Shown here: in pieces, positions 1 to 8,363 of the stretch
Position numbering within the stretch: the stretch's first letter is position 1
Layout of the letters: each line of letters opens with the position of its first letter
Assembly: GCA_900318255.1 (NCBI GenBank)
Contig: ONJX01000034.1
Coordinates: 1 to 59,065 of the forward strand
Source: an uncultured Prevotellaceae bacterium
GTDB taxonomy: Bacteria > Bacteroidota > Bacteroidia > Bacteroidales > Muribaculaceae
Reading direction: 5' to 3'
Length of the DNA: 59,065 nucleotides
The notes under the pieces: model-generated
Database searches by the model: none
Told to the model about the DNA's origin: nothing
The model's input: only the letters and a program-made list of their open reading frames with translations
Translations under genes and position numbers: made by a program

Positions 1-165
1 AGCCTGGCAGTGGAGGCCGCCCTGATAGTGCAGGACTATAGACCAGCTGGAACCGACACTATAGAGTGGATGGCGCAGTGTGACCAGTACCGAGAACTGG
101 CGATGATGGGCAGCTACTGCCTTCTTGAACTCACGACACGCAACAAGGAGAAATCCCGAAAGTGA
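1..165 (+). CDS. C-terminal fragment of an unrecognised protein
   Basis: An open frame runs in from the left edge and stops at TGA 163-165, giving 54 residues that end in a basic tail (NKEKSRK). The fragment is charged and looks helical. I do not recognise the family and no start is visible. It is followed at once by a strong terminator hairpin, which supports it being the real end of a gene. Confidence 0.5.
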   Translation, partial: SLAVEAALIVQDYRPAGTDTIEWMAQCDQYRELAMMGSYCLLELTTRNKEKSRK

Positions 166-174
166 GAAAAACGC

Positions 175-207
175 GCGAGCGAACCCGCACAGGTTCGCTC
201 GCTTCTT
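175..207 (+). terminator. Terminator after the partial gene
   Basis: A perfect 11-bp stem (175-185 with 192-202, arm GCGAGCGAACC) closes a 6-nt loop and is followed by TTCTT. It begins 9 nt after the stop codon of the upstream gene. Confidence 0.7.
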
Positions 208-223
208 CACAATGACGCACCGA

Positions 224-265
224 AACTCACGGAAACCCGAAAGGGATCCGTGAGTTCTTTTTTTG
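224..265 (+). terminator. Second hairpin with T-run
   Basis: A 10-bp stem (224-233 AACTCACGGA with 247-256) contains an inner CCC-GAAA-GGG tetraloop and is followed by a run of T. It is a second terminator in tandem with the one at 175. From here to the gene at 473 the DNA becomes strongly AT-rich. Confidence 0.7.
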
Positions 266-349
266 GTCGCAAAGAGAACTCGGCCGCTGTGCGGATGTTT
301 GCATGTTCAAACAAAACGCAATTGAAGTGCATCTTTGAAAAAAATAATG

Positions 350-357
350 TACCTTTG
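350..357 (+). promoter_or_regulatory. Bacteroidetes -7 box TACCTTTG for the three-gene operon
   Basis: TACCTTTG matches the Bacteroidetes -7 consensus TAnnTTTG. TTG triplets occur at 322 and 335, but neither has the ideal 19-21 bp spacing, so the -33 element is weak. The implied 5' leader is about 110 nt before the start at 473. The rest of 266-472 holds nothing else I can name. Confidence 0.5.
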
Positions 358-472
358 CAATTGGTAATACAGCACATGAGCAACATAATACTTATAATAG
401 ACCCTTCATAACTTAGATTTATTTTGGGTTCTTCAAAACTGGATTTTAATTGTTATTTATCTGAGATTTCCA

Positions 473-3427
473 TTGATAACAGACTATATTGATTCTATTA
501 AATTTGCAGAGAACAACTTTGACAAGTATACGAATCTCCAACCAATGGTTGATGACAACGGCACTCCAATATATATTAGAGAGAATAGTTGTGTTTTATT
601 TAAAATGAAAGACATTGTTTCCAACAAGATATATTTTGTGAAATGCTTCTTGGAAGAACAAGCTGGTAGGAATGAATGGTATAATAATATCGTTCAAAGT
701 AATTTATTTTATCCGCAAAATGAATCATGTTATTTACCAGATGAATTGTTCGTGGATACAGAGGTTTCAGAATCTGAAGAATTTCCAGTTTTTATTTATC
801 CTTGGAGTGATAGAATATGTCTGGTTGATTACATTAAAGCAAATATTGATGACAAAACGAAACTTAACCATTTAGCTTTCCGTTTTAGTCAAATTTTAAA
901 ATGGACTAAAGATAACAATTATCATTGGAGTGATCTAGATGTTAACAAAGTTTTTGTTAGATCAGATGGAAATTTGACTTTTTCTGACATAGATGATATT
1001 CTCACAACAAATAATTCAGACGACAAAAAAGTAGAACGGTTGAGCGATATTTCTTTAACGATGTTACTTCTTTCGCTGAAATCTATTGCCATTAATCCTA
1101 GTTTGTTTGAATATAATAATCTTAAGAGTCATTTACTTTTTTCAAATGCAGACCTTGACAATCTCACTAAAAACGAAATATTCAGACAATTGCTGCAGTT
1201 GGAGGACAACGAAGTTAAGACATTAATTGGATATTTACTTATTTGCCTTAACTTCAATTCTAACAATGGCATAAACTCTAACATTTTTTATCTTAGACCT
1301 GTGTTTGATTCAGAATTTGAAGAATTGCATTATTATGCAGAAAATGGAGATGATAGCAAGCAGGTTGAATTAGCTAGAAAGTACTTTGCTCAAGATAATT
1401 ATGAAGAAGCTTTTAAATGGTATGAGAGAGCTGCTCATCAAGGGAACCCTGATGGAATAAATGGTATGGGATGTTGCTATAAGTGTGGTTACTATGTTGA
1501 AAAAGACGAGAAATATGCTGTGCAATTATTTTCTGAAGCAGCAGACCAAGGCTCTTTAAAAGCTCTTCATAACCTGGCTAATGCTTATTATAGAGGCGAA
1601 GGTATTGAACTTGATTCGGATAAAGCTGATTTGCTCTACAGAAAATTAGCCGAGAAGGGGGATGCTCATTCTCAATTTATGGTTGGACAGCGCCTAATGC
1701 ATAATCAACTCGGAATGATCTCATGGCATATAGTAAGTAAGCGTGATACAAAAGAAGCCTTTTCATGGTTTGAAAAATCTGCTAAACAAGGGTTTTCTTT
1801 ATCCCAAAAAAAATTGGGTATGTTTTATGAATCAGGAACAGACCCTTGTATAAGAAACATAAATAAAGCCTTATATTGGTATAAAAAGGCGGCTGACCAA
1901 GGCGACAATGATGCGGTTTTAGCACTTGGAAGATTATATGCAAATGGTATAGACGAACAAAACCCTGACCCAAAAACCGCATATAAATATTTTATGCAAG
2001 CAGCAGAAAATGGTCATCCAGAAGCCCAATATAGAGTTGGTGTGGCTTTATACTATGGAAAAGGTGTTGATATTAACAAAGAAACAGCATTATCATGGTT
2101 AGAAGCATCGGCTAAACAAAGATATGAGGCTGCTGAAAAACTACTATTCCAACTAAAATCTGAAGAAGAAACAGTCTATAAAACATCCACAGAAGCTACT
2201 GAAGAAGAAATAGCAAACGCCAATATGGATTCTTTTGGCGTACTCTATAGTGCAGACGGAAAAAAGTTATTGAATTATGGCGTTGACGATATAACTAATG
2301 ACCAAAGTTTTGGTGCTTTGAAACAGCAATCTTTAAGAAAATATATAGTTCCAGAAGGTGTAGAAATAATCTGTGATGAAGCTTTTAGTGAGTGTGAATC
2401 ACTTGAAGAAATAATCTTACCATCTTCAATAAAGATGATAGGAAACATGGCGTTTTATAATTGTTTTAATCTAGAATCTTTAGTAGTACCAGAAGGTGTG
2501 AAATCAATTGATTATTTGACATTCCATGGATGTACGTCATTAAATAATCTGGTGCTACCTAAATCACTTGAAGAAATTGATACCAGCGCGCTTGTTGGTG
2601 TGCAAGAAATTGTATCAAACTCGTCAAATTATGTGGTTAAATCTGGTTGTCTTTTTAGCCCTGATTATAAGACTCTGATCTTTTTTTTCAACAACGGGAG
2701 AACTTCATTTGTTATTCCTGATGGAACTGAACGTATTGGCAGTGAAGCTTTTGCTCAAAGTTCATTGAGAAATATCTTTATTCCAGAATCAGTTTTATAC
2801 ATTGAAGAAAGTGCTTTTGCTACTTGTAGATACTTGCAAAATATTGACCTTCCTTCATCAATTATCACTATAAGGAGTGCCGCTTTTTATCAATGTGAAA
2901 GCCTTTATATTTTAAAACTCCCCAAACAGATAAAATGTATAGAACCTCAGACTTTTGAAGGGTGTAGAAATCTTACATATGTAACTATTCCTGATTCAGT
3001 AGAAGTAATAGGACATTTTGCTTTTGCTATGACAAATATCAAATCAATCAGTTTGCCCAATAATCTTAAAACCCTATACGGAATGGCCTTTGCATTAGCT
3101 CCAATTATTCATATAGAATCTCATTCAGAAGATATTATTGTTGATAATATGACTATCTTTAGTGCAGACAGAAAAGAATTGATACAGTATTATGGTAAAG
3201 AAAAAAGAGTTGAAGTGCCCAATACTGTTGTCAAAATCGCAGATTTTGCATTTGCATGCGCATATTCAATAAAAGAATTGATTATTCCTGATTCAGTTGA
3301 AGAAATAGGTAATTGTTTCCTTGATGAGGTTTTACCTGATAAGATTCTTGTACCTTCTAAGTTAAAAGATTTAGTTGAGCAAAAAACTGAGAGTTTATAT
3401 CACAAGCACATTTTTGTAACAAAATAA
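473..3427 (+). CDS. Kinase-like / Sel1 repeat / BspA leucine-rich repeat protein (gene A of the DarT-vWA operon)
   Basis: 984 residues in three parts. Residues 1-270 resemble the protein kinases of vWA-PP2C-kinase ternary systems: a VFKM/VKCF lysine strand (44-58), an AGRNEWY segment, a catalytic-loop equivalent HWSDLDVN (151-158) in place of HGDLKPDN, and SDID (171-174) at the DFG position. The catalytic loop is remodelled, so it may be a pseudokinase. Residues about 295-570 are Sel1-like repeats (EEAFKWYERAAHQGN type). Residues about 580-975 are BspA-type LRR_5 repeats (SIKMIGNMAFYNC type). There is no signal peptide, so it is probably cytoplasmic. The start is TTG at 473, because family-like sequence begins there; the next ATG is at 545. 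Its stop overlaps the next start by 1 nt. AT-rich composition suggests transfer. Role by inference: sensor or regulator of the DarT protein two genes downstream. Confidence 0.8.
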   Translation: MITDYIDSIKFAENNFDKYTNLQPMVDDNGTPIYIRENSCVLFKMKDIVSNKIYFVKCFLEEQAGRNEWYNNIVQSNLFYPQNESCYLPDELFVDTEVSESEEFPVFIYPWSDRICLVDYIKANIDDKTKLNHLAFRFSQILKWTKDNNYHWSDLDVNKVFVRSDGNLTFSDIDDILTTNNSDDKKVERLSDISLTMLLLSLKSIAINPSLFEYNNLKSHLLFSNADLDNLTKNEIFRQLLQLEDNEVKTLIGYLLICLNFNSNNGINSNIFYLRPVFDSEFEELHYYAENGDDSKQVELARKYFAQDNYEEAFKWYERAAHQGNPDGINGMGCCYKCGYYVEKDEKYAVQLFSEAADQGSLKALHNLANAYYRGEGIELDSDKADLLYRKLAEKGDAHSQFMVGQRLMHNQLGMISWHIVSKRDTKEAFSWFEKSAKQGFSLSQKKLGMFYESGTDPCIRNINKALYWYKKAADQGDNDAVLALGRLYANGIDEQNPDPKTAYKYFMQAAENGHPEAQYRVGVALYYGKGVDINKETALSWLEASAKQRYEAAEKLLFQLKSEEETVYKTSTEATEEEIANANMDSFGVLYSADGKKLLNYGVDDITNDQSFGALKQQSLRKYIVPEGVEIICDEAFSECESLEEIILPSSIKMIGNMAFYNCFNLESLVVPEGVKSIDYLTFHGCTSLNNLVLPKSLEEIDTSALVGVQEIVSNSSNYVVKSGCLFSPDYKTLIFFFNNGRTSFVIPDGTERIGSEAFAQSSLRNIFIPESVLYIEESAFATCRYLQNIDLPSSIITIRSAAFYQCESLYILKLPKQIKCIEPQTFEGCRNLTYVTIPDSVEVIGHFAFAMTNIKSISLPNNLKTLYGMAFALAPIIHIESHSEDIIVDNMTIFSADRKELIQYYGKEKRVEVPNTVVKIADFAFACAYSIKELIIPDSVEEIGNCFLDEVLPDKILVPSKLKDLVEQKTESLYHKHIFVTK

Positions 3428-4113
3428 TGATTTTAGTTGAGTCAAAAAGAAAAAAAATTGAAGGACTTCAAAAGAAATATCCGAATGCCATTATTGCAGA
3501 TGTAACTAGTAAGTCGAATAATGCTCTGATAAAATTAAGTCCTCTATATCCTTGGGGTGATATACCTGTTCCATATACACCTAACATGGTTGCTACTTGT
3601 GTTGAAGCAGTGTGGCAAGGACTTAAAGTATTTGAAAAAGCAGGTGTAGATGTTGAGACATTCAAGAACAATTCAATGCGAAGAATTAAACGAACAACAA
3701 AGAGATTTGGGAAAATTCGAGGTCATCGCAGAGGTGTTTATGGTCACGTCATATTTGACTATATAGAAGCAAGAAAGAAAATATATATACCCTCATATAG
3801 ATGGATGCTAGAAAATAAAGCTCTTGATATTATCAATAGGATACGTGAAATAAATCATTCACATACAATTATTCTTCTTGATTATTATACTAATTGCGAT
3901 GTTTTCAACCATACAAAACCCCTCTCACATGCATATTTAGTAAAAGCTTATGTTGAAGGGCTTTATCCATTTGAAGATGTTAAAGAGATGATAACTCATC
4001 ACCACTATTATTGTGGTAGAAAATTAATCTCTTGGACAACAGAAGAGACCAAATATAAAGAAATAAAACATGACAAAAAAGACCCACAACTTTTAATTGA
4101 TTTTGATTTTTAG
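3427..4113 (+). CDS. DUF6939/NADAR-like protein, candidate partner or antitoxin of DarT-vWA (gene B)
   Basis: 228 residues, no signal peptide or membrane segment. Recognisable blocks are IIADVTSK, LSPLYPWGDIPVP (37-49), VEAVWQGLKVF, RRIKRTTKRFGKIRGHRRG (the basic core) and ARKKIYIPSYRWMLENK, then PLSHAYLVKAYVEG. I recall this as a DUF6939-type family. The block order (glutamate and WQG-LK helix, FG/GHR turn, Y..R...Y.P..) is also reminiscent of NADAR ADP-ribosyl glycohydrolases that pair with DarT1. That link is inference. It starts by TAATG overlap with gene A and its TAG stop abuts the ATG of gene C, so all three genes should be translated together. No DarG macrodomain gene is visible, leaving this as the most plausible de-modifying partner. 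Confidence 0.6.
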   Translation: MILVESKRKKIEGLQKKYPNAIIADVTSKSNNALIKLSPLYPWGDIPVPYTPNMVATCVEAVWQGLKVFEKAGVDVETFKNNSMRRIKRTTKRFGKIRGHRRGVYGHVIFDYIEARKKIYIPSYRWMLENKALDIINRIREINHSHTIILLDYYTNCDVFNHTKPLSHAYLVKAYVEGLYPFEDVKEMITHHHYYCGRKLISWTTEETKYKEIKHDKKDPQLLIDFDF

Positions 4114-5553
4114 ATGAGAAGAAGAAAAGATTATTTCAAGTTCAAAGAAATACTAGAGAGGTATCAGATAAAAAAGTTCTATCATTTTACTGATAGATCA
4201 AATATTGAGTCTATTGTAAAACATGGTGGATTATATTCTTGGGGAGATTGCATAAAAAAGAATATACCTGTTTTACATCCTGGAGGTTCTGAGCTGTCAC
4301 ATGATCTTGATAGGAAAGAGAATCTACAATTTTACACACGTATTAGTATTTGCAAACGACATCCAATGATGTATTTTGCAATGAATGAGGGTCGAATTAC
4401 TAATCCTGTAATACTTGAAATTGATACTGATATATTGTATCTTGATGGGAACATTTTCTCAGATAAGAATGCTGTTAAGAAAGATGCACGAAAAGGTTCT
4501 TCTTTTGCTGACTTTGAAAAGATGCATTTTCAAACTGCATTAAGAAACACTCAGTTTGATGTCTCAGAGGATGAGAAAGAATATTATCAAGCAGAGATAT
4601 TAGTTAAAAATCATATCCCTCTCCATTATATATTAAACATCTCTGATTTTATAGAACAGGACGCATCGTGTAGTAATAGAACTCGAATTAAAAGACCTTA
4701 TTCAGCAGCTATTACAGAGAAGAATCCTGCCGCAATTATTTTCTTGTTGAATCAATCTTACCCGACAAATAAAAAGATTATTTATAAAGGGGAAAAGAAA
4801 ACAATCTCTCATGTTGTTTGTGATATAATTAATCAGCAGCTTTATTCTTTAATTGCTCAAAACACTAAAGACAAAATAGTTTCTGATAGATATCAAGTTG
4901 CTGTAATTGGATATGGTGATTCTGCTTATAGTTGTTTTAAAGAAAATCTTAGATATAAGCAATTTGTTGGACTCAAAGAATTAGAAGAGAATCCTCTTTT
5001 AATTAGAAAGACAATAAAAGAAAAGAAAACAAGACAAGGAACTATACAGATAGAAAAAAATGAACCTGTATGGATTAAGCCCCAAAATGAAGGAAATGCA
5101 TATTTGCATAAAGCATTAAATAGGTCTAAGACTTTAGTAGAAAAGTGGATAAGTCTTCATCCTTTTTCTTTTCCTCCAATAATTATACATATCTCTTGTT
5201 TGGGGTATAATGGTGTAGAAGATAGTGATATTATCCAATTAGCAAATGAAATCAAATCTTTATATACTAAAGATGGAAATGTTATTATAGCAAATATTTT
5301 ATTCTCGTTAAACTCAGAATATACACCTGTGATATTTCCCAAGACAATAATTGATGTGGGTAATAGTGTTTTTGGAGAGATGTATTACCTAATGTCTAGT
5401 AATTTACCTATGTTTTATAATCAACAAATTAAAAATTTTGAAGGTTTGAACGACAGCGAATCGTTTCATACAGCACTCGCATTTAATACAAATATAAACG
5501 ATATTCCTAAATTGTTACAGTCTCTTATTTATAATCAAAATAAGGACGAATAA
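4114..5553 (+). CDS. DarT-like DNA ADP-ribosyltransferase fused to a degenerate vWA domain (gene C)
   Basis: 479 residues. Residues 12-185 match the DarT (DUF4433) fold: YHFTDRSNIESI (23-34, NAD-binding His), GGLYSW (38-43), RHPMMYFAMNEG (82-93), VILEID, and the catalytic-glutamate block YYQAEILVKNHIPLHYI (E161). DarT enzymes transfer ADP-ribose from NAD+ to single-stranded DNA. Residues 205-475 resemble the vWA domains of ternary conflict systems: AAIIFLLNQS (206-215), DIINQQL, YQVAVIGYGDS (260-270), FPPIIIHIS, TKDGNVIIANILFSL and VIFP. The MIDAS is degenerate: NQSYP replaces DxSxS and the later T-D-G is absent. The gene starts on the base after the previous stop. A DarT-vWA fusion is unusual; the DarT call is strong, the vWA call moderate. 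Confidence 0.85.
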   Translation: MRRRKDYFKFKEILERYQIKKFYHFTDRSNIESIVKHGGLYSWGDCIKKNIPVLHPGGSELSHDLDRKENLQFYTRISICKRHPMMYFAMNEGRITNPVILEIDTDILYLDGNIFSDKNAVKKDARKGSSFADFEKMHFQTALRNTQFDVSEDEKEYYQAEILVKNHIPLHYILNISDFIEQDASCSNRTRIKRPYSAAITEKNPAAIIFLLNQSYPTNKKIIYKGEKKTISHVVCDIINQQLYSLIAQNTKDKIVSDRYQVAVIGYGDSAYSCFKENLRYKQFVGLKELEENPLLIRKTIKEKKTRQGTIQIEKNEPVWIKPQNEGNAYLHKALNRSKTLVEKWISLHPFSFPPIIIHISCLGYNGVEDSDIIQLANEIKSLYTKDGNVIIANILFSLNSEYTPVIFPKTIIDVGNSVFGEMYYLMSSNLPMFYNQQIKNFEGLNDSESFHTALAFNTNINDIPKLLQSLIYNQNKDE

Positions 5554-5627
5554 GATCAGAATATAATCATAATATACAATCTTTTCAACGACAATCGGTT
5601 TAGCTCTAAGAGTTTAAAAGAACTTTT

Positions 5628-5656
5628 GCCCTGTCTCATGAAGGCAGGGCTTTTTT
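5628..5656 (+). terminator. Terminator of the DarT-vWA operon
   Basis: A GCCCTGTCT stem (5628-5636) pairs with 5642-5650 across a 5-nt loop, one pair being a wobble, and is followed by six T. It lies 75 nt after the operon's last stop. Confidence 0.8.
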
Positions 5657-5698
5657 CATATAAGTCGCCACATCCACAGATAAAATCGAAACTGATGG

Positions 5699-5728
5699 TT
5701 GACAACTGAAAATTTTATACTATCTTTG
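5699..5728 (+). promoter_or_regulatory. Promoter of a very short transcription unit
   Basis: TTG (5699-5701), a 19-bp spacer and TATCTTTG (5721-5728) form a near-ideal Bacteroidetes promoter. The next strong signal downstream is a terminator at 5776, so the unit is under 80 nt. Confidence 0.6.
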
Positions 5729-5734
5729 CAATTA

Positions 5735-5803
5735 TAATCCATTCCAAATCGAAATGTGATTATGGTGAGGTTCCCCCGTCTTTCACTCAAAGGCGGTTTT
5801 TTT
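5735..5803 (+). ncRNA. Candidate small RNA between DarT operon and abiH
   Basis: The span runs from the expected start of transcription to a hairpin (CCGTCTTT 5776-5783 with 5789-5796) followed by seven T (5797-5803). It holds only a 17-codon reading frame from ATG 5762 that reads through the terminator, so a small RNA is more likely than a peptide. No known RNA family is recognised. The interval 5804-5957 shows nothing else. Confidence 0.35.
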
Positions 5804-5957
5804 AGTGCTAGATAAACAACTAACGACAATAAATATAATCCAAGATAATTCATGTTTTTAATGCTTTTATCCACCCACTGGCCTACAAACTGGTGTTTTT
5901 TTGTATAAAAACTTTTTTAGTTAAAATTGTTAATGTGGAAAACTTTAATCTGATTAT

Positions 5958-5989
5958 TTTGATACAAGGAACACATTTACATAACTTTG
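5958..5989 (+). promoter_or_regulatory. Promoter of abiH
   Basis: TTTG (5958-5961) followed after 20 bp by TAACTTTG (5982-5989) matches the -33/-7 pattern. The ATG of abiH is 20 nt further on, preceded by AAGGAA. Confidence 0.65.
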
Positions 5990-6009
5990 CAATAAAAAAT
6001 AAGGAACGT

Positions 6010-6939
6010 ATGAAAGAAACAATCGCAATACTCGGCAACGGCTTTGACTTAGCTTTAGGAATGAAGTCTAGTTACAGAAACTTCTATGAGAACAAGGACT
6101 TTTGGCCATTTGAACCAAAGACTAAAAATACTAGTGTCAGAATTAGGCAGATGACTGGACTAGATAAATTCTTGCATAATAATATGCAAGAAAACTGGTA
6201 TAATTTGGAAAATCTGCTAGCAAAATATGCAAAAGGCATAACTTCAGTTTCTAAAGAACAAGTTGAATACGATGAAAAGTGTTTTGAAAAATTAAAAAAA
6301 TCTCTTTTTGATTTTATTAATTTTGCACAACATCAAGATTTAAGGATTTCTTCTCTTAATAAAGCAAAACGATTTATAGAAGCCATATTTCAATTTCGCA
6401 GACCAAAAATATACACTTTCAATTATACTGCTTTTGATCATTTTGCTGCACTATTTGGATTTGAAAACAAGCAACCGATAACATTACACGGTTCAATAGA
6501 TAGTAAAAATATAGTTGTAGGCGTTGATAATGATCTTGATATCCCAAGAGAATATAATTTTTTAAAGAAAATGGCCGGGCCAACATATAAATCTAGCAAT
6601 CTTGTTCTTGACCTAATGGACGCAGAAGAAGTGTTGATTTTCGGTCATTCATTAGCACAAAACGACTTTAATTTCTTTGAACCTTTCTTTAAGAAATACT
6701 CAAATGAGTATATATCAAACTCTAATAAACTCTGTAAAATAAGAATATTCACTGCAAATAACAAATCAAAAAATGATGTTTTAGCAAATATCGCTGAGAT
6801 GAATAATAATAAAATCAACCTCATTTTTGCTCAAACAGATTTGAAATTTATCAGAACAGCAGAAGACTCAGAGTCTGCTCTCTTTGAATTTGAAGAATGG
6901 GTAAAAGAATTAAAATCTACTAAATTACATTATATGTAG
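6010..6939 (+). CDS. abiH: AbiH-type abortive infection protein
   Basis: 309 residues from ATG 6010, chosen because AAGGAA lies just upstream and the family begins at this point; the frame is open further upstream but without family sequence. Conserved AbiH blocks are ILGNGFDLALGMKSSY (residues 6-21), a central YTFNYT, ITLHGSID, VGVDND and EVLIFGHSLAQNDFNFF. AbiH was first described as a lactococcal phage abortive-infection protein; its biochemical target is not established. It has its own promoter and is AT-rich like the DarT operon, so the two probably arrived as parts of one defence island. The downstream neighbour is an IS element. Confidence 0.85.
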   Translation: MKETIAILGNGFDLALGMKSSYRNFYENKDFWPFEPKTKNTSVRIRQMTGLDKFLHNNMQENWYNLENLLAKYAKGITSVSKEQVEYDEKCFEKLKKSLFDFINFAQHQDLRISSLNKAKRFIEAIFQFRRPKIYTFNYTAFDHFAALFGFENKQPITLHGSIDSKNIVVGVDNDLDIPREYNFLKKMAGPTYKSSNLVLDLMDAEEVLIFGHSLAQNDFNFFEPFFKKYSNEYISNSNKLCKIRIFTANNKSKNDVLANIAEMNNNKINLIFAQTDLKFIRTAEDSESALFEFEEWVKELKSTKLHYM

Positions 6940-6978
6940 GTTGATTCCAATATAAATTTTAAATTAAATATTACAATT

Positions 6979-8161
6979 ATTAACGCGAGTTCGGGATAAG
7001 ATTATCATAAAATGGCAATGCCATGCTCTCGATTAAATGTGCAAGTGACTACTGCCGCCACCGAATGTGAGAAGCGGCATCAATGGGGACACGATTATAT
7101 TCGGCCTACTGGAAGAGCACGAGCTGCCCGTTGCCTTCCTCTATCTCGAAGTCGAAGTTGACCTCCGGCTTGTTGTCGAAGAAGCAGTAGGTGCCCAAAG
7201 CCGCCAGCAGGTTCATGATGAAGTTGTGCACGCTGCGGTGCCTGGAGTGCACAAGCTGAGCCACGTTCTTGAGCATGTCGTTGACCGACTCTATGACGCT
7301 GCGCTTGCGCAGCATAATTTTGTCGTAGATAGGCATGAGCTTGTTTTTCATGTTGCTTTTGATGCCCGTGACGATGTGCACGCCGTTGTCCCACAACTGG
7401 CCGAACAGGTTGGCCGAGATATATCCCTTGTCGGCATACAGCTTGCCGAACAGCTTTTCTGTCAGCACTTTAATCACCTCATCGTTCCTGTCGTCAACAT
7501 TGGCCTTGGTCACCACGAAGTTGAGAATCTCCCCCTTCTCGTTGCAGACCAGGTGAAGCTTGAAGCCCACGAACCACCCCATGGTGCTCTTGCCCTTTGT
7601 GGCCATGTCCTTGAACACCCTCATCGAGTGCTCCCTCTTGTTGTGGATCACCGGGATGCAGGTGCTGTCGATGAACGTGATGCCCGAGCACTTGCCGAAG
7701 CAGCACAGGTTCAAGAACATCACCATGGCCACAAAGCATCGGGGCTGCAGCTCGACAAACCGGTTATAGGACAGGGCGCCGGGAAACAGGTGGCTCCATG
7801 TCTTGCACACACACTGGCAGTAGTAGTGCTTGAAGTTGCGGAAAGAGTTGTAATGGAAGGCCAGCATGATGGTTATGATCTCGGCATCGCTCATCCTTGC
7901 GACTCGGTTGCGGCGTTTTTTTGCCGTCTTCTGATGGCAAAACGGCATTTTTTTTGATTTCAGCGTTAAATTCTTTGCAAAAATCGTCGGCATTACAAAA
8001 TAATTCAGTAACTTTGTCCTCTGTAATCATAGCGAGTAATGTTTTGGTTAAACTTCTGATTATCAACTACAAAGTTGCAAAACATCTCGCTATTTTGCAA
8101 ATTACACCACTACTATTTTGGGTTAAAAAAGACTAATTCCTTATCCCGAACTCGCGTTAAT
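6979..8161 (-). mobile_element. IS982-family insertion sequence
   Basis: A 1.18-kb element bounded by perfect inverted ends: ACGCGAGTTCGGGATAAG at 6983-7000 and its complement at 8140-8157. The symmetry continues through ATTA on each side. Because TTAA is itself palindromic, it cannot be told whether it belongs to the element or is a target duplication; no other duplication is evident. It carries one reverse-strand transposase gene with a frameshift. GC is higher than in the island it sits in. Confidence 0.85.
7106..8030 (-). pseudogene. IS982-family transposase, frameshifted at an A7 run
   Basis: The N-terminal part starts at ATG 8030 (MITEDKVTELFCNADDF, typical for the family) and stays in frame to DGKK at about 7920. 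The rest (RRNRVARMSDAEII onward) is in another frame to the stop at 7106. A run of seven A on the reverse strand (T7 at 7916-7922) marks the break; six A would restore a single protein of about 307 residues. DDE residues are visible in FIDST, LYADKGY and RSVIESVNDML. It is either an inactive copy or one needing slippage on A7; I cannot tell from one copy. Confidence 0.8.
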
Positions 8162-8363
8162 ATGTTTTAGCCGTCAGGTGTGCATAATTATATGATTATT
8201 AATAACATTCTATAGCAAACTATCGCGGAGTCATGATTATAATGCAGTTTTACATCAATCGCTTTTCATTTTAATTATCAGGCATTTACAGCATCGGCTC
8301 ACTAAAACGCCGAAGTAAGGTAATCAGGACATCCACACCAGTATTGAGATTGCTGAAAATAAC

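Noticed and set aside
3427..4113. Gene B considered as a DarG macrodomain antitoxin
   Set aside because: No macrodomain glycine-rich loops are visible; the conserved blocks are those of another family.
5762..5815. 17-codon peptide frame in the small unit before abiH
   Set aside because: It runs through the terminator stem and T-run, so it would not be fully transcribed; a small RNA fits better.
7067..7957. Long forward open frame across the IS982 element
   Set aside because: Antisense of the transposase; low-complexity His/Val/Glu-rich translation without family resemblance.
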